From positions 1 through 40,224 of the forward strand of contig CAZDQL010000062.1 of assembly GCA_964507325.1 (NCBI GenBank): a stretch of 40,224 bases of DNA, given 5' to 3'. A program made the position numbers and the translations under genes. The notes beneath the pieces are model-generated. The model was not told the DNA's origin and ran no database searches. It saw nothing but the letters and a program-made list of their open reading frames with translations. Of the stretch, positions 1 to 8,275 are shown one piece after another; within the stretch, counting starts at the first letter, position 1, and the number at the start of each line of letters is the position of its first letter. The stretch comes from CAZDQL01 sp964507325. GTDB lineage: Bacteria > Planctomycetota > UBA1135 > GCA-002686595.

Positions 1-2
1 TG

Positions 3-1322
3 GACATGGGCTTCGAGCTGGAGGACGAGACCTTCTACAACATCGACGTGGAAGGTCTGAACTGGTCACCGCTGGGCGGCGGGGTGGTGGTGGACAACTA
101 CAACCTCTTCGAGATGCGGCTGAACCACAGCCTCTTCGCGCCGGACGAGTGGATCGTGAACTTCCCGCCCTGGTTGCCGGTCTACCCGGCGTCGGGTCTG
201 GTGGACCTCTTCGAGGGGAACTTCCTGACGAACACGGGCGACCCCCAGAAGGTGGTGCACGACAAGGCCTACGGCTACTCGATCAACCCGGGGGACCTCT
301 TCACGGTGGGGCAGGACGTGAAGCTCCTGCCGTACCCGCTGAACAGGCAGACGCCGGTGAGCCAGTACCGCTACTACACCTGGCGGGACACGTCGATCGT
401 GCAGCGCGGTGGCCCGAGCTGCTTCGGGGCCAACCCGGTCCAGTACCACATCGCGACGGGGGTGCCGATCCCCTGCCTGCCCGACTTCTCCCAGACTCCG
501 GACGGGCAGTGCCCGCCGGTGGGCCTGTGTGATCCGAACCCCTTCTACGAGTTGGACAACCTGCAGTCGGTGGCGCTCCCGCTCTTGATGGAGTTCCGCT
601 GCTGGCCGGACACCGGTGCCACGGCGATCAACCGCTTCGACACTTCGCTGGCGACCAACGTTTCGACGCGGCCCTACTTCCGCGCCTTCTCGGCGGGGGG
701 CATCCCCGAGTCGGGTCCCACCGACTTCCTGGACCCGGAGCACGAGATCCGGGCCAACGGCGGCTACAACCCCAACTCCGTGCCTCCGGGCGCCCGCACC
801 CCCGGGATGGACAACGACGTCTACGTCGGGGCGGTGGACTTCGTGGTGCGGGTCAGCCGCTCCTACTCGCTCTGGTTCGGAGCGGTGGACCCGGAGAACC
901 CGGACCAGCGCTTCCCGCAGCCGACCTACTACCCGCCCACGGTGGTGCCGGCCCTCACCGACCAACCGGCGGGGTCGACGATCGAGTTCGCCTTCCGGGG
1001 CGCGAGCAACATCCAGAGCAACGACAACGGTAAGGAATGCGTTGGGGACGCCGTCGAGCTCGACCTCTACGGCGACCACTACGTGGAGACCCCGTCGGAG
1101 TGCGACGGCAGCATCAACCACAACACCAACGAGGCCACTTTCCATCCGGGTGGTCTCAACTTGGCGGTCGGTTTCTACCAGGGCATCGAGCTCTGGAGCG
1201 ACAACGTGTCCGAGATCGACGGTGCCCAGTGGTATCAGGTGCGGCTGACCTGGATCGCCAACCCCCAGACCGGTCTGGCCCCGGAGCTCTCCGCCTTCGC
1301 CATGACCTGGTCTGCTCAGTAA
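3..1322 (+). CDS. C-terminal part of a secreted protein of unknown function (5' end outside window)
   Basis: The reading frame is already open at the first in-frame codon of the window, so the Met at base 6 is probably internal and the gene is 5'-truncated. The visible 439 residues are rich in Pro, Asn, Tyr and Trp, with few Lys. A Cys-containing segment lies at about residues 135-175 (Cys in GPSCFG, IPCLP, GQCPP, GLCDP). This composition fits an extracellular beta-rich protein with disulfides. The end (VRLTWIANPQTGLAPELSAF) looks like a terminal beta-sandwich module of the kind found at the ends of large planctomycete surface proteins; that is recalled resemblance, not a domain match. A strong terminator follows. 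No catalytic motif was recognised. Confidence 0.75.
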   Translation, partial: DMGFELEDETFYNIDVEGLNWSPLGGGVVVDNYNLFEMRLNHSLFAPDEWIVNFPPWLPVYPASGLVDLFEGNFLTNTGDPQKVVHDKAYGYSINPGDLFTVGQDVKLLPYPLNRQTPVSQYRYYTWRDTSIVQRGGPSCFGANPVQYHIATGVPIPCLPDFSQTPDGQCPPVGLCDPNPFYELDNLQSVALPLLMEFRCWPDTGATAINRFDTSLATNVSTRPYFRAFSAGGIPESGPTDFLDPEHEIRANGGYNPNSVPPGARTPGMDNDVYVGAVDFVVRVSRSYSLWFGAVDPENPDQRFPQPTYYPPTVVPALTDQPAGSTIEFAFRGASNIQSNDNGKECVGDAVELDLYGDHYVETPSECDGSINHNTNEATFHPGGLNLAVGFYQGIELWSDNVSEIDGAQWYQVRLTWIANPQTGLAPELSAFAMTWSAQ

Positions 1323-1348
1323 GCGGCACGAGCAGACAGCGCAACGGG

Positions 1349-1389
1349 CGACCGCCACGCTCCCAGTGGGGCGTGGCGGTCGTCCTTTT
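1349..1389 (+). terminator. Strong intrinsic terminator
   Basis: An inverted repeat has arms at 1349-1364 and 1368-1382: CGACCGCCACGC on the left pairs with GCGTGGCGGTCG on the right, extended by one T-G wobble and three C-G pairs around a 3-base loop. The sequence CCTTTTC follows. It lies 27 bases after the stop of the upstream gene and separates it from the protease gene. Confidence 0.85.
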
Positions 1390-1403
1390 CAGGGCGCTTC
1401 GGG

Positions 1404-1409
1404 TACAGT
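1404..1409 (+). promoter_or_regulatory. Possible -10 element of the protease gene
   Basis: TACAGT sits just after the terminator and 33 bases before the protease ATG. It matches four of six positions of TATAAT, and no convincing -35 is visible. It is the only AT-containing hexamer of this form in the short gap between terminator and gene. Confidence 0.3.
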
Positions 1410-1442
1410 CAATGTCGTTCCCCTCCCCCACTGGATCCTCAC

Positions 1443-3842
1443 ATGACCTCCCACACGACCAGCGCTCTGCGCAATCCCCTCCTTCGGGGCTTGGCAGCGG
1501 TCCTCATCGCAGGCACCGCGGCGACCCAGGTCCAGACACCCCCGTACACCCACCTGCCGCACACCCTCGACAGCGGTGCCGTCGCCAACCCGAGCGCTCG
1601 TGAGGAGGTCGTGATCTCCTTCACGGTCGAACACCCCGGGGCCACCTGGATGCGCCTCTACTTCGAGCGTGTCGACCTCGCAGGTGACGTGCTGGCCGGC
1701 ACCGGGGCGCGCCTGCGGGTCACCTCTCACCTGGATGGGGACGTGCTCGAGATGAATGCCCTGCACCTCCAGCAGTGGCAGAACTCGACCACCTACTTCA
1801 ACGGCGACGCCCTGCAGGTCGAGGTCGTGGCTCCTCCGCACGCCGGTCCCAGCCGGGTCGTCATGCGTGGCCTGGACGCCGGATTCGCCCCTGTGGACGA
1901 TCCCACGATCTGTGGACCCACCGATGACCGCGCACTCTCTAGCGACTCACGTTCGGCGCGACTGCTGCCGATCGGCTGCACCGGGTGGCTGATCGACGAC
2001 TGCGCCAAGTGCTTCCTGACCGCCGGGCACTGCACCGGGTCCCTCTCGGTGGTCGAGTTCAACGTGCCCCTCTCCGACTCCGGGGGCGGTCTGAACCACC
2101 CCCCCGCCTCCGATCAGTATGCAGTGGATCCAGCCTCCCTGCAGACCAACGGCGGCCAGGGGGTCGGCAACGACTGGGGCTACTTCGGTTGCTTTGCCAA
2201 CCCCGTGACCGGGCTGACGCCCTATGAGGCCCAGGCTGCCGCCTTCTCCCTCTCCCTGCCCCCCGGCAGTACGTCCGGCAACGAGATCCGCATCACCGGC
2301 TACGGCACCGACAGCACGCCCCTCCAGCACAACCAGGTCCAGCAGACCCACGTGGGTCCGTTGTGGGTCACCACCCCCACCGCCGAGGTGGGCTATCGGA
2401 CCGATACGACCGGAGGCAACTCCGGGTCCCCCGTCATCTGGGAGCAGACCGGTCTGGCCGTGGGCATCCACACCCACGGTGGGTGTGACAGCAGCGGGGG
2501 CAACAACTGGGGGACCAGCGTCGGGAACGCCGGCCTGCAGGCGGTGCTCGCCGCTCCCAAGGGGATCTGCTCCGCCGGATTCACCCACCCCGCGGGGCTG
2601 CCCACCGTGCTGGCCCCCGGCCAGGCCACGCCCGTGGAGGTGGAGCTGCTTTCCGCTACCGCCACCAACGTGAACCTCAACTACCGCTACGACGGCGGCA
2701 CCTTCACACCCATCCCGATGACCTTCGTGGGAGGCCAGACCTGGACCGCCGACCTGCCCCCCGCGGATTGCGACGACGATCCGGAGTTCTTCTTCAGCGC
2801 CGACGACCCGACCTGTGGAACGGTCACCAGTCCCCCCGGTGCTCCGAGCGACGTCTTCACCGCACTGGTTGGCGTCCTGACCACCATCTTCGCCGACGAC
2901 TTCGAGAGCGATCAGGGCTGGACCACCGAGGTGCTGGGCGCCCAGACCGGCGACTGGCAGCGGGGAATCCCCGTCAACGATCCCAACTGGTCCTACGATC
3001 CCATCGCCGATGCCGACGGCAGCGGAAGGTGCTACCTGACCCAGAACCAGACTGGCAACACGGACGTCGATGACGGCTCGGTGCGGCTGACATCCCCCAC
3101 CTTCGACCTCAGCAGCGGCGGGATGATCACCTACTCCTACTACCTGTACCTGACCGACGAGTCCGGAATCGACAGGCTGCTCGTCGAGGCGAACTCGGCG
3201 GGCGGGGCCGGATCCTGGCTGGAAGTCGCCCGACACGACACCAGTGGCGCACTCGATTGGCGCACCTTCACCATCCTCGACACCGACCTGGTCGCGGCGG
3301 GGCTCACGCTGACGAGCAACATGCAGGTGCGCTTCACCGCCAACGACAGCGACCCCCAGAGCATCAACGAGGCGGGGTTGGACGCGTTCCAGGTCGTGCA
3401 GCTGACCTGCAGCTCAACGCAGATCGGCAGCTCCTACTGCGGCCCGGCGGTCCAGAACTCCTCGGGGCAGTCCGCCGTCATCGCCGCCTACGGCAGCGAC
3501 GCCGTCGTGGACAACGACGTGACGCTCATGGCCACCCAGCTGCCCACCAACGAGTTCGGCTACTTCGTGAACTCGCAGACCCAGGACTTCGTCGTCGGCC
3601 CCGGCGGCAGCCAGGGCAACCTGTGCCTGGGCGGTACCACGGGACGCCACATGTCGACCCTGGGCAGCACCGGAGCCGCGGGCGAGCTCAGCGCGGTCCT
3701 CGACCTGACCCAGATCCCGACCGCGACTGGACCCTACGCGGTGCAGCCGGGCGAGACCTGGAACTTCCAGTGCTGGTTCCGGGACCACAACCCGGGCTCG
3801 ACCTCGAACTTCACCGACGGGGTGGAGATCCTCTTCCAGTGA
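1443..3842 (+). CDS. Secreted trypsin-like serine protease with MAM-like and C-terminal sorting/adhesion-type domains
   Basis: The 799-residue protein begins with a signal peptide (hydrophobic stretch about residues 12-28, Ala-rich cleavage region). The peptidase domain covers about 150-380: His196 lies in TAGHC and Ser327 in GNSGSP, and Asp244 in GNDWGY is the likely third triad member. Paired cysteines surround the His. A linker beta domain follows, then a MAM/jelly-roll-like domain at about 483-655 starting at DDFESDQGW. The last 135 residues begin at YCGPAVQNSSGQ with Cys666 and contain PGGSQGNLCLGG, a module I associate with secreted planctomycete proteins. It probably hydrolyses external protein substrates or acts in surface protein turnover. 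Its terminal domains would govern binding or export. The ATG at 1443 gives a complete signal peptide; no clear ribosome binding site precedes it. The protease call is firm, the substrate unknown. Confidence 0.85.
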   Translation: MTSHTTSALRNPLLRGLAAVLIAGTAATQVQTPPYTHLPHTLDSGAVANPSAREEVVISFTVEHPGATWMRLYFERVDLAGDVLAGTGARLRVTSHLDGDVLEMNALHLQQWQNSTTYFNGDALQVEVVAPPHAGPSRVVMRGLDAGFAPVDDPTICGPTDDRALSSDSRSARLLPIGCTGWLIDDCAKCFLTAGHCTGSLSVVEFNVPLSDSGGGLNHPPASDQYAVDPASLQTNGGQGVGNDWGYFGCFANPVTGLTPYEAQAAAFSLSLPPGSTSGNEIRITGYGTDSTPLQHNQVQQTHVGPLWVTTPTAEVGYRTDTTGGNSGSPVIWEQTGLAVGIHTHGGCDSSGGNNWGTSVGNAGLQAVLAAPKGICSAGFTHPAGLPTVLAPGQATPVEVELLSATATNVNLNYRYDGGTFTPIPMTFVGGQTWTADLPPADCDDDPEFFFSADDPTCGTVTSPPGAPSDVFTALVGVLTTIFADDFESDQGWTTEVLGAQTGDWQRGIPVNDPNWSYDPIADADGSGRCYLTQNQTGNTDVDDGSVRLTSPTFDLSSGGMITYSYYLYLTDESGIDRLLVEANSAGGAGSWLEVARHDTSGALDWRTFTILDTDLVAAGLTLTSNMQVRFTANDSDPQSINEAGLDAFQVVQLTCSSTQIGSSYCGPAVQNSSGQSAVIAAYGSDAVVDNDVTLMATQLPTNEFGYFVNSQTQDFVVGPGGSQGNLCLGGTTGRHMSTLGSTGAAGELSAVLDLTQIPTATGPYAVQPGETWNFQCWFRDHNPGSTSNFTDGVEILFQ

Positions 3843-3942
3843 TGTGACCCGATCGGTCGACCCCGCCGGGACTGCGGCTTCTGGTGCGGGTTGACTGGTC
3901 CTGGGTCCGAGTGACTCCCGAGCGCCCGGAGCAGGCGTCCCG

Positions 3943-4263
3943 ATGCGGGCCGATGATCTCGATCGACAGCGCGTCCTCGCCGTCGTCGAGGCGATTCCCC
4001 GCGGTTCGGTCGCGACCTACGGGCAGGTCGCCTCGGAGGCGGGACTGCCGGGGCGCGCCCGTCTGGTGGGCCGCCTCCTCGGCGCCCTGCCCGCGGGCGC
4101 TCCACTCCCTTGGCACCGGGTGGTGAACGCCTCCGGTCGCATCAGCCTCCCGCCGGGCGGCGGGCGCAGGGAGCAGGCCCGTCGCCTGCGACGTGAAGGC
4201 ATCCCGGTGGACGCCGACGGGCGCCTCTCCCTGAAAGAGCACCGCTGGGTGCCGGACTGGTGA
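3943..4263 (+). CDS. atl: Alkyltransferase-like (ATL) DNA-repair protein, MGMT fold without the active Cys
   Basis: The 106-residue protein matches the C-terminal DNA-binding/active-site domain of O6-alkylguanine-DNA alkyltransferases: IPRGSVATYGQVA near residues 18-30, a VGRLLG helix, then PWHRV at 56-60. In true MGMTs the motif is PCHRV, with Cys as alkyl acceptor. Trp57 replaces it here, as in the known ATL proteins (fission yeast Atl1, E. coli YbaZ). Those bind O6-alkylguanine and hand the lesion to nucleotide excision repair without removing the alkyl group. The length fits ATLs, which lack the N-terminal MGMT domain. The gene stands alone between the protease gene and a convergent gene. 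The ATG at 3943 has a GGAG about 13 bases upstream. Confidence 0.9.
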   Translation: MRADDLDRQRVLAVVEAIPRGSVATYGQVASEAGLPGRARLVGRLLGALPAGAPLPWHRVVNASGRISLPPGGGRREQARRLRREGIPVDADGRLSLKEHRWVPDW

Positions 4264-4281
4264 GTGAGGGCCAATGAGAAG

Positions 4282-4305
4282 GCCGCCGGTCCAAGGACCG
4301 GCGGC
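4282..4305. terminator. Hairpin between convergent genes (probable bidirectional terminator)
   Basis: A perfect 11-bp inverted repeat, GCCGCCGGTCC / GGACCGGCGGC, is separated by only two bases. It lies 19 bases after the stop of the ATL gene and 60 bases beyond the stop of the convergent coiled-coil gene. On the minus strand it is followed by a T-rich CTTCTCATT; on the plus strand no T run follows. Confidence 0.6.
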
Positions 4306-4365
4306 GCTCCTGCCACACAGTGCCGGGGAGGTCGAATGCCATCCCCGAGTGTCAGCTATCGGCCG

Positions 4366-5262
4366 TCAGCGGCTCTCCCCCTCCTGGTGCACGCCACAGT
4401 CGAGCATCTCGACCACCTGACGGACGTTCTCGACCCGGCGCAGCTCCTCGCGGGCGAGTTCCTCGTAGCCGGCGGCCTCTTCAGCGCAGGTGAGCACATC
4501 CAGGGTCGCCGCCTGGCGGTTGAGGATCTCCTCCAGCTTGCCCGTCAACTGGTCCAGGGACACGACGTCGTAGGTGGTGCACTCCTCGAGGGTGCGCTTG
4601 CGCTTCTCCAGGAGCTTGATCAGGCGCTGGTTGCGCTGAATCGAGTCGACCTGGCGCTCCAACTGCTGGAGTTGGATCTGGAACTGGGCGCGCTCCGATT
4701 CGAGTTGCGCCAGGACCTCCTCGAACTGACCCGCCTGCTGGGCCAGGAAGGCGTACTGGTGCTTGGCGTCCTCGGCGCGCGCGGCGTGGGCCTGGATCGT
4801 CTGCTCGGCGGAACGCACCTTCTCGGTGGCGCGCCGCAAGGTGTAGATCCGGTCGTCGAAGGCGACCGCGGCCAACCTGGCGTTGTGCCCGTTGGCGCTA
4901 CTGGTCTTCTCCAGAGCAGGGCGCAGGAGCTTGAGGTCCTCCTCCGCCAGCTCGACGACGCGCAGGGAGATGGCGCGCTCCCGCTCCAGCTGACGCATGT
5001 CCCGCTTCAGGCCCACCAGGTCGCCTCTTACCTTGGCGATACGCTTGGGGTACTCCCGCTCCAGCTCGCGCAGTTGGTCGCGCAGGGCGATCGGATCGTC
5101 GAGGGACTGGTCGATCGCGTGGGAGATCTTCGTCCGGACGTCGTGCAGCACGGCCTTCGTGCGCGCTGGCCCGGCCACGAGCAGGGCCCCGCCGGCCAGG
5201 GTGCCGATCACGGCCGTCCCGATCAGAGTCGTCTTGAACAGGCTCTTGCAGAGGGAGATCAT
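4366..5262 (-). CDS. Membrane-anchored coiled-coil protein of unknown function
   Basis: The 298-residue protein starts MISLCKSLFKTT, followed by one Gly/Ala-rich transmembrane segment (about residues 11-32). The remainder is almost entirely heptad-like helix rich in Glu, Gln, Arg and Leu, which predicts a long coiled coil projecting from the membrane. The tail has two Cys (LDVLTCAEE, LDCGVHQ). The layout recalls PspA/IM30-like or filament-forming envelope proteins, but no diagnostic motif was recognised, so no function is assigned. The frame stays open upstream to 5496, but that part is Arg/Pro-rich and unlike protein; the ATG at 5262 has GAGAGAA before it and places the membrane segment at the N-terminus. 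It is divergent from the sigma factor gene. Confidence 0.7.
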   Translation of the reverse strand: MISLCKSLFKTTLIGTAVIGTLAGGALLVAGPARTKAVLHDVRTKISHAIDQSLDDPIALRDQLRELEREYPKRIAKVRGDLVGLKRDMRQLERERAISLRVVELAEEDLKLLRPALEKTSSANGHNARLAAVAFDDRIYTLRRATEKVRSAEQTIQAHAARAEDAKHQYAFLAQQAGQFEEVLAQLESERAQFQIQLQQLERQVDSIQRNQRLIKLLEKRKRTLEECTTYDVVSLDQLTGKLEEILNRQAATLDVLTCAEEAAGYEELAREELRRVENVRQVVEMLDCGVHQEGESR

Positions 5263-5325
5263 CGTTCTCTCGGCTCCATGGTCTGGGTGTTCGCGGTCTG
5301 GGATGTCGCCGTCAAGGTCGCTTGT

Positions 5326-5362
5326 GGGGCCCGCCTGGGCCCCGCGGCGGGCTTTCCGCCGC
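5326..5362. repeat. Two back-to-back GC hairpins in the divergent intergenic region
   Basis: GGGGCCC-GCCT-GGGCCCC (5326-5343) is followed with no gap by GCGGCGG-GCTTT-CCGCCGC (5344-5362). Each has a perfect 7-bp stem. They lie between the divergent coiled-coil and sigma factor genes, 63-100 bases upstream of the coiled-coil start. The rest of the 239-base intergenic region holds no gene; promoters must lie here but none was recognised with confidence. Confidence 0.55.
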
Positions 5363-5501
5363 ATCGCCCAGTTAGTGGTGATCCGGGGGCACCGATTTCG
5401 CGTCGCGATCGGTTTTCGGGGGATCCCGGGAGGCCCTCGGCGGCACAGAATGGAGGTGGGCCCCGTGCGTACCACCCCTTCTGGCTCCTGCCCCACCCCA
5501 C

Positions 5502-6257
5502 GTGAACGAACTCTCCACAGGCTTCGCCGCCCGACTGCGCGATAGGGACCCCTCCGCCTGGTTCGAGCTGTGGGAGATCTTCGGCCCCGTGCTCAGGGCC
5601 CAGCTCGCCCGCTGGGGAAGGGGCCGGATCGGGGCAGAGACGGTCCAGGACCTCTCCCAGGAGACGATGACCGCCCTGGCGACCGCCATCGACCGCCACG
5701 ACCCCAGCCGCGGGGCGCGCTTCTCCACCTGGCTGCTGGCGATCGCCCGCTACACCCTGGGGGACGAGCTGGACCGCCGCAGCGCCTTGAAGCGGGGAGG
5801 GGGGGTGCGTCCCGCCTCCCTGGAGGCGAGCTGGGGCAACGCCGACGGCCAGCCCGGGCCCGACGCGACCTACGAGGCGGCGGTCTTCGACGCCAAGGTG
5901 GAGGCCGCCCTGAGGGCCGTCGAGCGCGAGGTGGGCTTCCTCGACTTCGAGGTCTTCCGCCAGCGGATCCTGGAGGGGCGCAGCGGCAAGCAGGTGGCCG
6001 CCGCCCTGGGAACCTCCCAGCCCACCATCAGCCGGCGCCTGAACGCCGTCCGAGCCCGCTTGCGGGCCCAGCTCTCCGAAATTATCGCCCGCTACAGCTT
6101 CACCGACGAGGAAGCCCAGGAGGCCGCGCGAAACGGAATCGACCTGAATCCCAACAAACAGGACGTGGCGACCTTCGACGAGGCGGTCGCCGAAATCTAC
6201 CACCGGAGTTGCCAGCGCCGGGCAGGCACGCAGACCACGAAGGGGACCCCAGAATGA
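5502..6257 (+). CDS. RNA polymerase sigma factor, ECF-like (sigma-70 family)
   Basis: The 251-residue protein has sigma region 2 at about residues 45-95 (DLSQETMTAL, then FSTWLLAIARYTLGDELDR) and a region 4 helix-turn-helix at about 160-185 (GKQVAAALGTSQPTISRRL). About 60 extra C-terminal residues follow, longer than a minimal ECF factor. It would direct RNA polymerase to a dedicated promoter set. The start is GTG at 5502 with no clear ribosome binding site. The stop overlaps the start of the kinase gene (ATGA), so the two are translationally coupled. No anti-sigma factor is adjacent, so the membrane kinase is the obvious candidate for controlling it. Sigma/kinase pairs are common in Planctomycetota. 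Confidence 0.85.
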   Translation: MNELSTGFAARLRDRDPSAWFELWEIFGPVLRAQLARWGRGRIGAETVQDLSQETMTALATAIDRHDPSRGARFSTWLLAIARYTLGDELDRRSALKRGGGVRPASLEASWGNADGQPGPDATYEAAVFDAKVEAALRAVEREVGFLDFEVFRQRILEGRSGKQVAAALGTSQPTISRRLNAVRARLRAQLSEIIARYSFTDEEAQEAARNGIDLNPNKQDVATFDEAVAEIYHRSCQRRAGTQTTKGTPE

Positions 6258-8269
6258 TCAGCTTCGGCTTCGGATCGTTGAGCGTGGCGGCGATGACCCT
6301 GATGGCCCTGGCGCTGCCGGTGCTCCTGGTGTGGCTCCTCGTGCGCGTGGTGGGTCTGGTGGTGCGGCTCCTGGGAGCCTTGCTGCGCCTCTCCGGAGGC
6401 CTCCTGGCCCACGTGGGACGCTTCCTGCGCGCCGAGACGCTCGACTACCTGCACCTGGCGGGAGGGTTGCTGACGGGGGCGGTCCTCGTGCCCTTGGCCC
6501 TCGTGAACCTCTGCATCGGCCGCGTGCGCTCGGCGGCTCACTTCGGACGCGCCCTCGGGGAGGAGCTGACCGGAGCGGGGCTGTCCCTCTACCGGGTCGC
6601 CCTGGGCAACCCGATCCGCCTCCTCGGGCTCACAGCCCTGACCGAGGGCCTCGAGCGCCGGCTCCCGGACCTGGTGACGCGCACGCCCCGCGAGCGCCCC
6701 CGCACCAGCGCCCGCCCCGTCTTCGAGGGCTACAAGCTCGTGGGCGACCTGGAGCCGGGCGGCTCCGGCGCCCAGCTCTTCCTGGCGCGCCCCGACTCGG
6801 CCACCGTGGAGCGCTACCGCGCCGCCGGACACGCCAACCCCGGCCAGGTGGTGATCAAGGCCTTCGCCCTGGCTCGCGGTTCCACCCTGCCCCAGATCGT
6901 GCGGGAGAGCCGCTCCCTCGAGGCGGCCCGCAAGCTGGGCCTGGTCCTCGACCACGACCTCAGCGACGAGCACTTCTGGTACGCGATGCCCTTCGTGCCG
7001 GGGGACGACCTGGACGTCGTCACGCGCCGCCTGCACGCGCGCTGCGGTGCGAGCCCCCACACCGGGGGGCTGGACGACCGCGGCATCGCCCGCGTGATCG
7101 GCTTCGCGGGGGACCTGCTCGCCACCCTGAGCCGCTTCCACCGCGCCGGTCTGTGGCACAAGGACATCAAGCCCAGCAACCTGATCGTCTCGGGGGACCG
7201 GGTGCACCTGGTCGACCTGGGATTGGTGACGCCCCTCGCTTCGGCGATGACGCTCACCACCCACGGGACCGAGTACTTTCGCGACCCCGAGCTGGTGCGC
7301 ATGGCGCTCAAGGGAGTCAAGGTCCACGAGGTAGACGGGGTCAAGTTCGACCTCTACAGCGCGGGTGCGGTGCTGTTCTCGATGATCGAGAACTCCTTCC
7401 CAGCCCAGGGCAACCTGTCGCGCATCGAGAAGCGCTGCCCCGACGCCCTGGCCTGGATCGTGCGGCGCTCGATGGCCGACCTCTCCGACCGCTACGGCAG
7501 CGCAGAGGAGATGGCGAGCGACCTGGCGGTGCTGCTGGCCGCGGAGAACCCCTTCGCCGTGAGACCCGCCGACCTGCCCTCGATGGGTGGCGCACCGGCC
7601 GCCGGCGACCCCTTCGTCGACGCGCACATCGCGGAGGTCCCCGAGCCCCCCTCCAGCGCCATCCCCACGCCCGTCGAGCCGCTGCTCGAGCTGCTTCCCG
7701 AGCCACGCCCGCGCCCCAGGCGCCGGCTGGCGGTCCTGTCGGTGGCCGCACTCTTCCTGATCTTCTTCGCCGCCATCGGCACCATCGGCCACCGGGCCGC
7801 CGCGCGCAGCCGCGTCCACTGGGCCACGGTGTCCAAGGGCTACGACCAGGGCCCGGTCGCGAGTAGCTACGACCAGGGTCCGGTCACGATCGACGTCAGG
7901 CCCTCGGGTCGCTCCTCCGCACACCGCACGTCGCAAATGGACCTGGATCGGTTGGCCGCCAGCCCCCGCGTCCTGATCCTGACCGGCTCGGGGATCGACC
8001 CCGAGGCGACCAGCATTCGACGCATGCGCTCCCTGCTGAAGGAGCGGGGCCACCAGCTGGTGGGAGAGGGGGACGATTCCCGCTCCATCGAGCTGATCGC
8101 CCGCGCCCGCAACGCGGCGGGGCTGGCGACCCTGGATGATCCCGATGCGCTGGGTCGCCTGCAACGCTTCCTCGAGACGAGCTCCGGAGTCGACGCACTG
8201 CTCTGGCTGGGGCCCAGCCAGCGGCCGGGGCACATCGGCTACCGGATCCTGGTCCGCGGCGGGGTCTGA
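6254..8269 (+). CDS. Transmembrane Ser/Thr protein kinase
   Basis: In this 671-residue protein, two or three membrane helices fill the first ~95 residues. The kinase domain spans about 155-440: the catalytic Lys is Lys202 (VVIKAF), the catalytic loop HKDIKPSN has Asp304, and the metal-binding motif is DLG with Asp321 instead of DFG. The activation segment reads THGTEYFRDPE. These residues suggest an active enzyme. A Pro/Glu-rich linker follows, then another membrane segment at about 500-520 and an outer or lumenal C-terminal domain of about 150 residues resembling a small alpha/beta fold. A short repeat, YDQGPV-ASS-YDQGPV, lies just after the last membrane helix. The ATG overlaps the sigma factor stop (ATGA). 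The gene ends 6 bases before the convergent pqiB-like stop. Confidence 0.88.
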   Translation: MISFGFGSLSVAAMTLMALALPVLLVWLLVRVVGLVVRLLGALLRLSGGLLAHVGRFLRAETLDYLHLAGGLLTGAVLVPLALVNLCIGRVRSAAHFGRALGEELTGAGLSLYRVALGNPIRLLGLTALTEGLERRLPDLVTRTPRERPRTSARPVFEGYKLVGDLEPGGSGAQLFLARPDSATVERYRAAGHANPGQVVIKAFALARGSTLPQIVRESRSLEAARKLGLVLDHDLSDEHFWYAMPFVPGDDLDVVTRRLHARCGASPHTGGLDDRGIARVIGFAGDLLATLSRFHRAGLWHKDIKPSNLIVSGDRVHLVDLGLVTPLASAMTLTTHGTEYFRDPELVRMALKGVKVHEVDGVKFDLYSAGAVLFSMIENSFPAQGNLSRIEKRCPDALAWIVRRSMADLSDRYGSAEEMASDLAVLLAAENPFAVRPADLPSMGGAPAAGDPFVDAHIAEVPEPPSSAIPTPVEPLLELLPEPRPRPRRRLAVLSVAALFLIFFAAIGTIGHRAAARSRVHWATVSKGYDQGPVASSYDQGPVTIDVRPSGRSSAHRTSQMDLDRLAASPRVLILTGSGIDPEATSIRRMRSLLKERGHQLVGEGDDSRSIELIARARNAAGLATLDDPDALGRLQRFLETSSGVDALLWLGPSQRPGHIGYRILVRGGV

Positions 8270-8275
8270 TCCCCG

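Noticed and set aside
5263..5496. N-terminal extension of the coiled-coil protein to an upstream start
   Set aside because: The added ~78 residues are Arg/Pro-rich and would bury the membrane segment inside the protein; they also run through the divergent promoter region and its hairpins.
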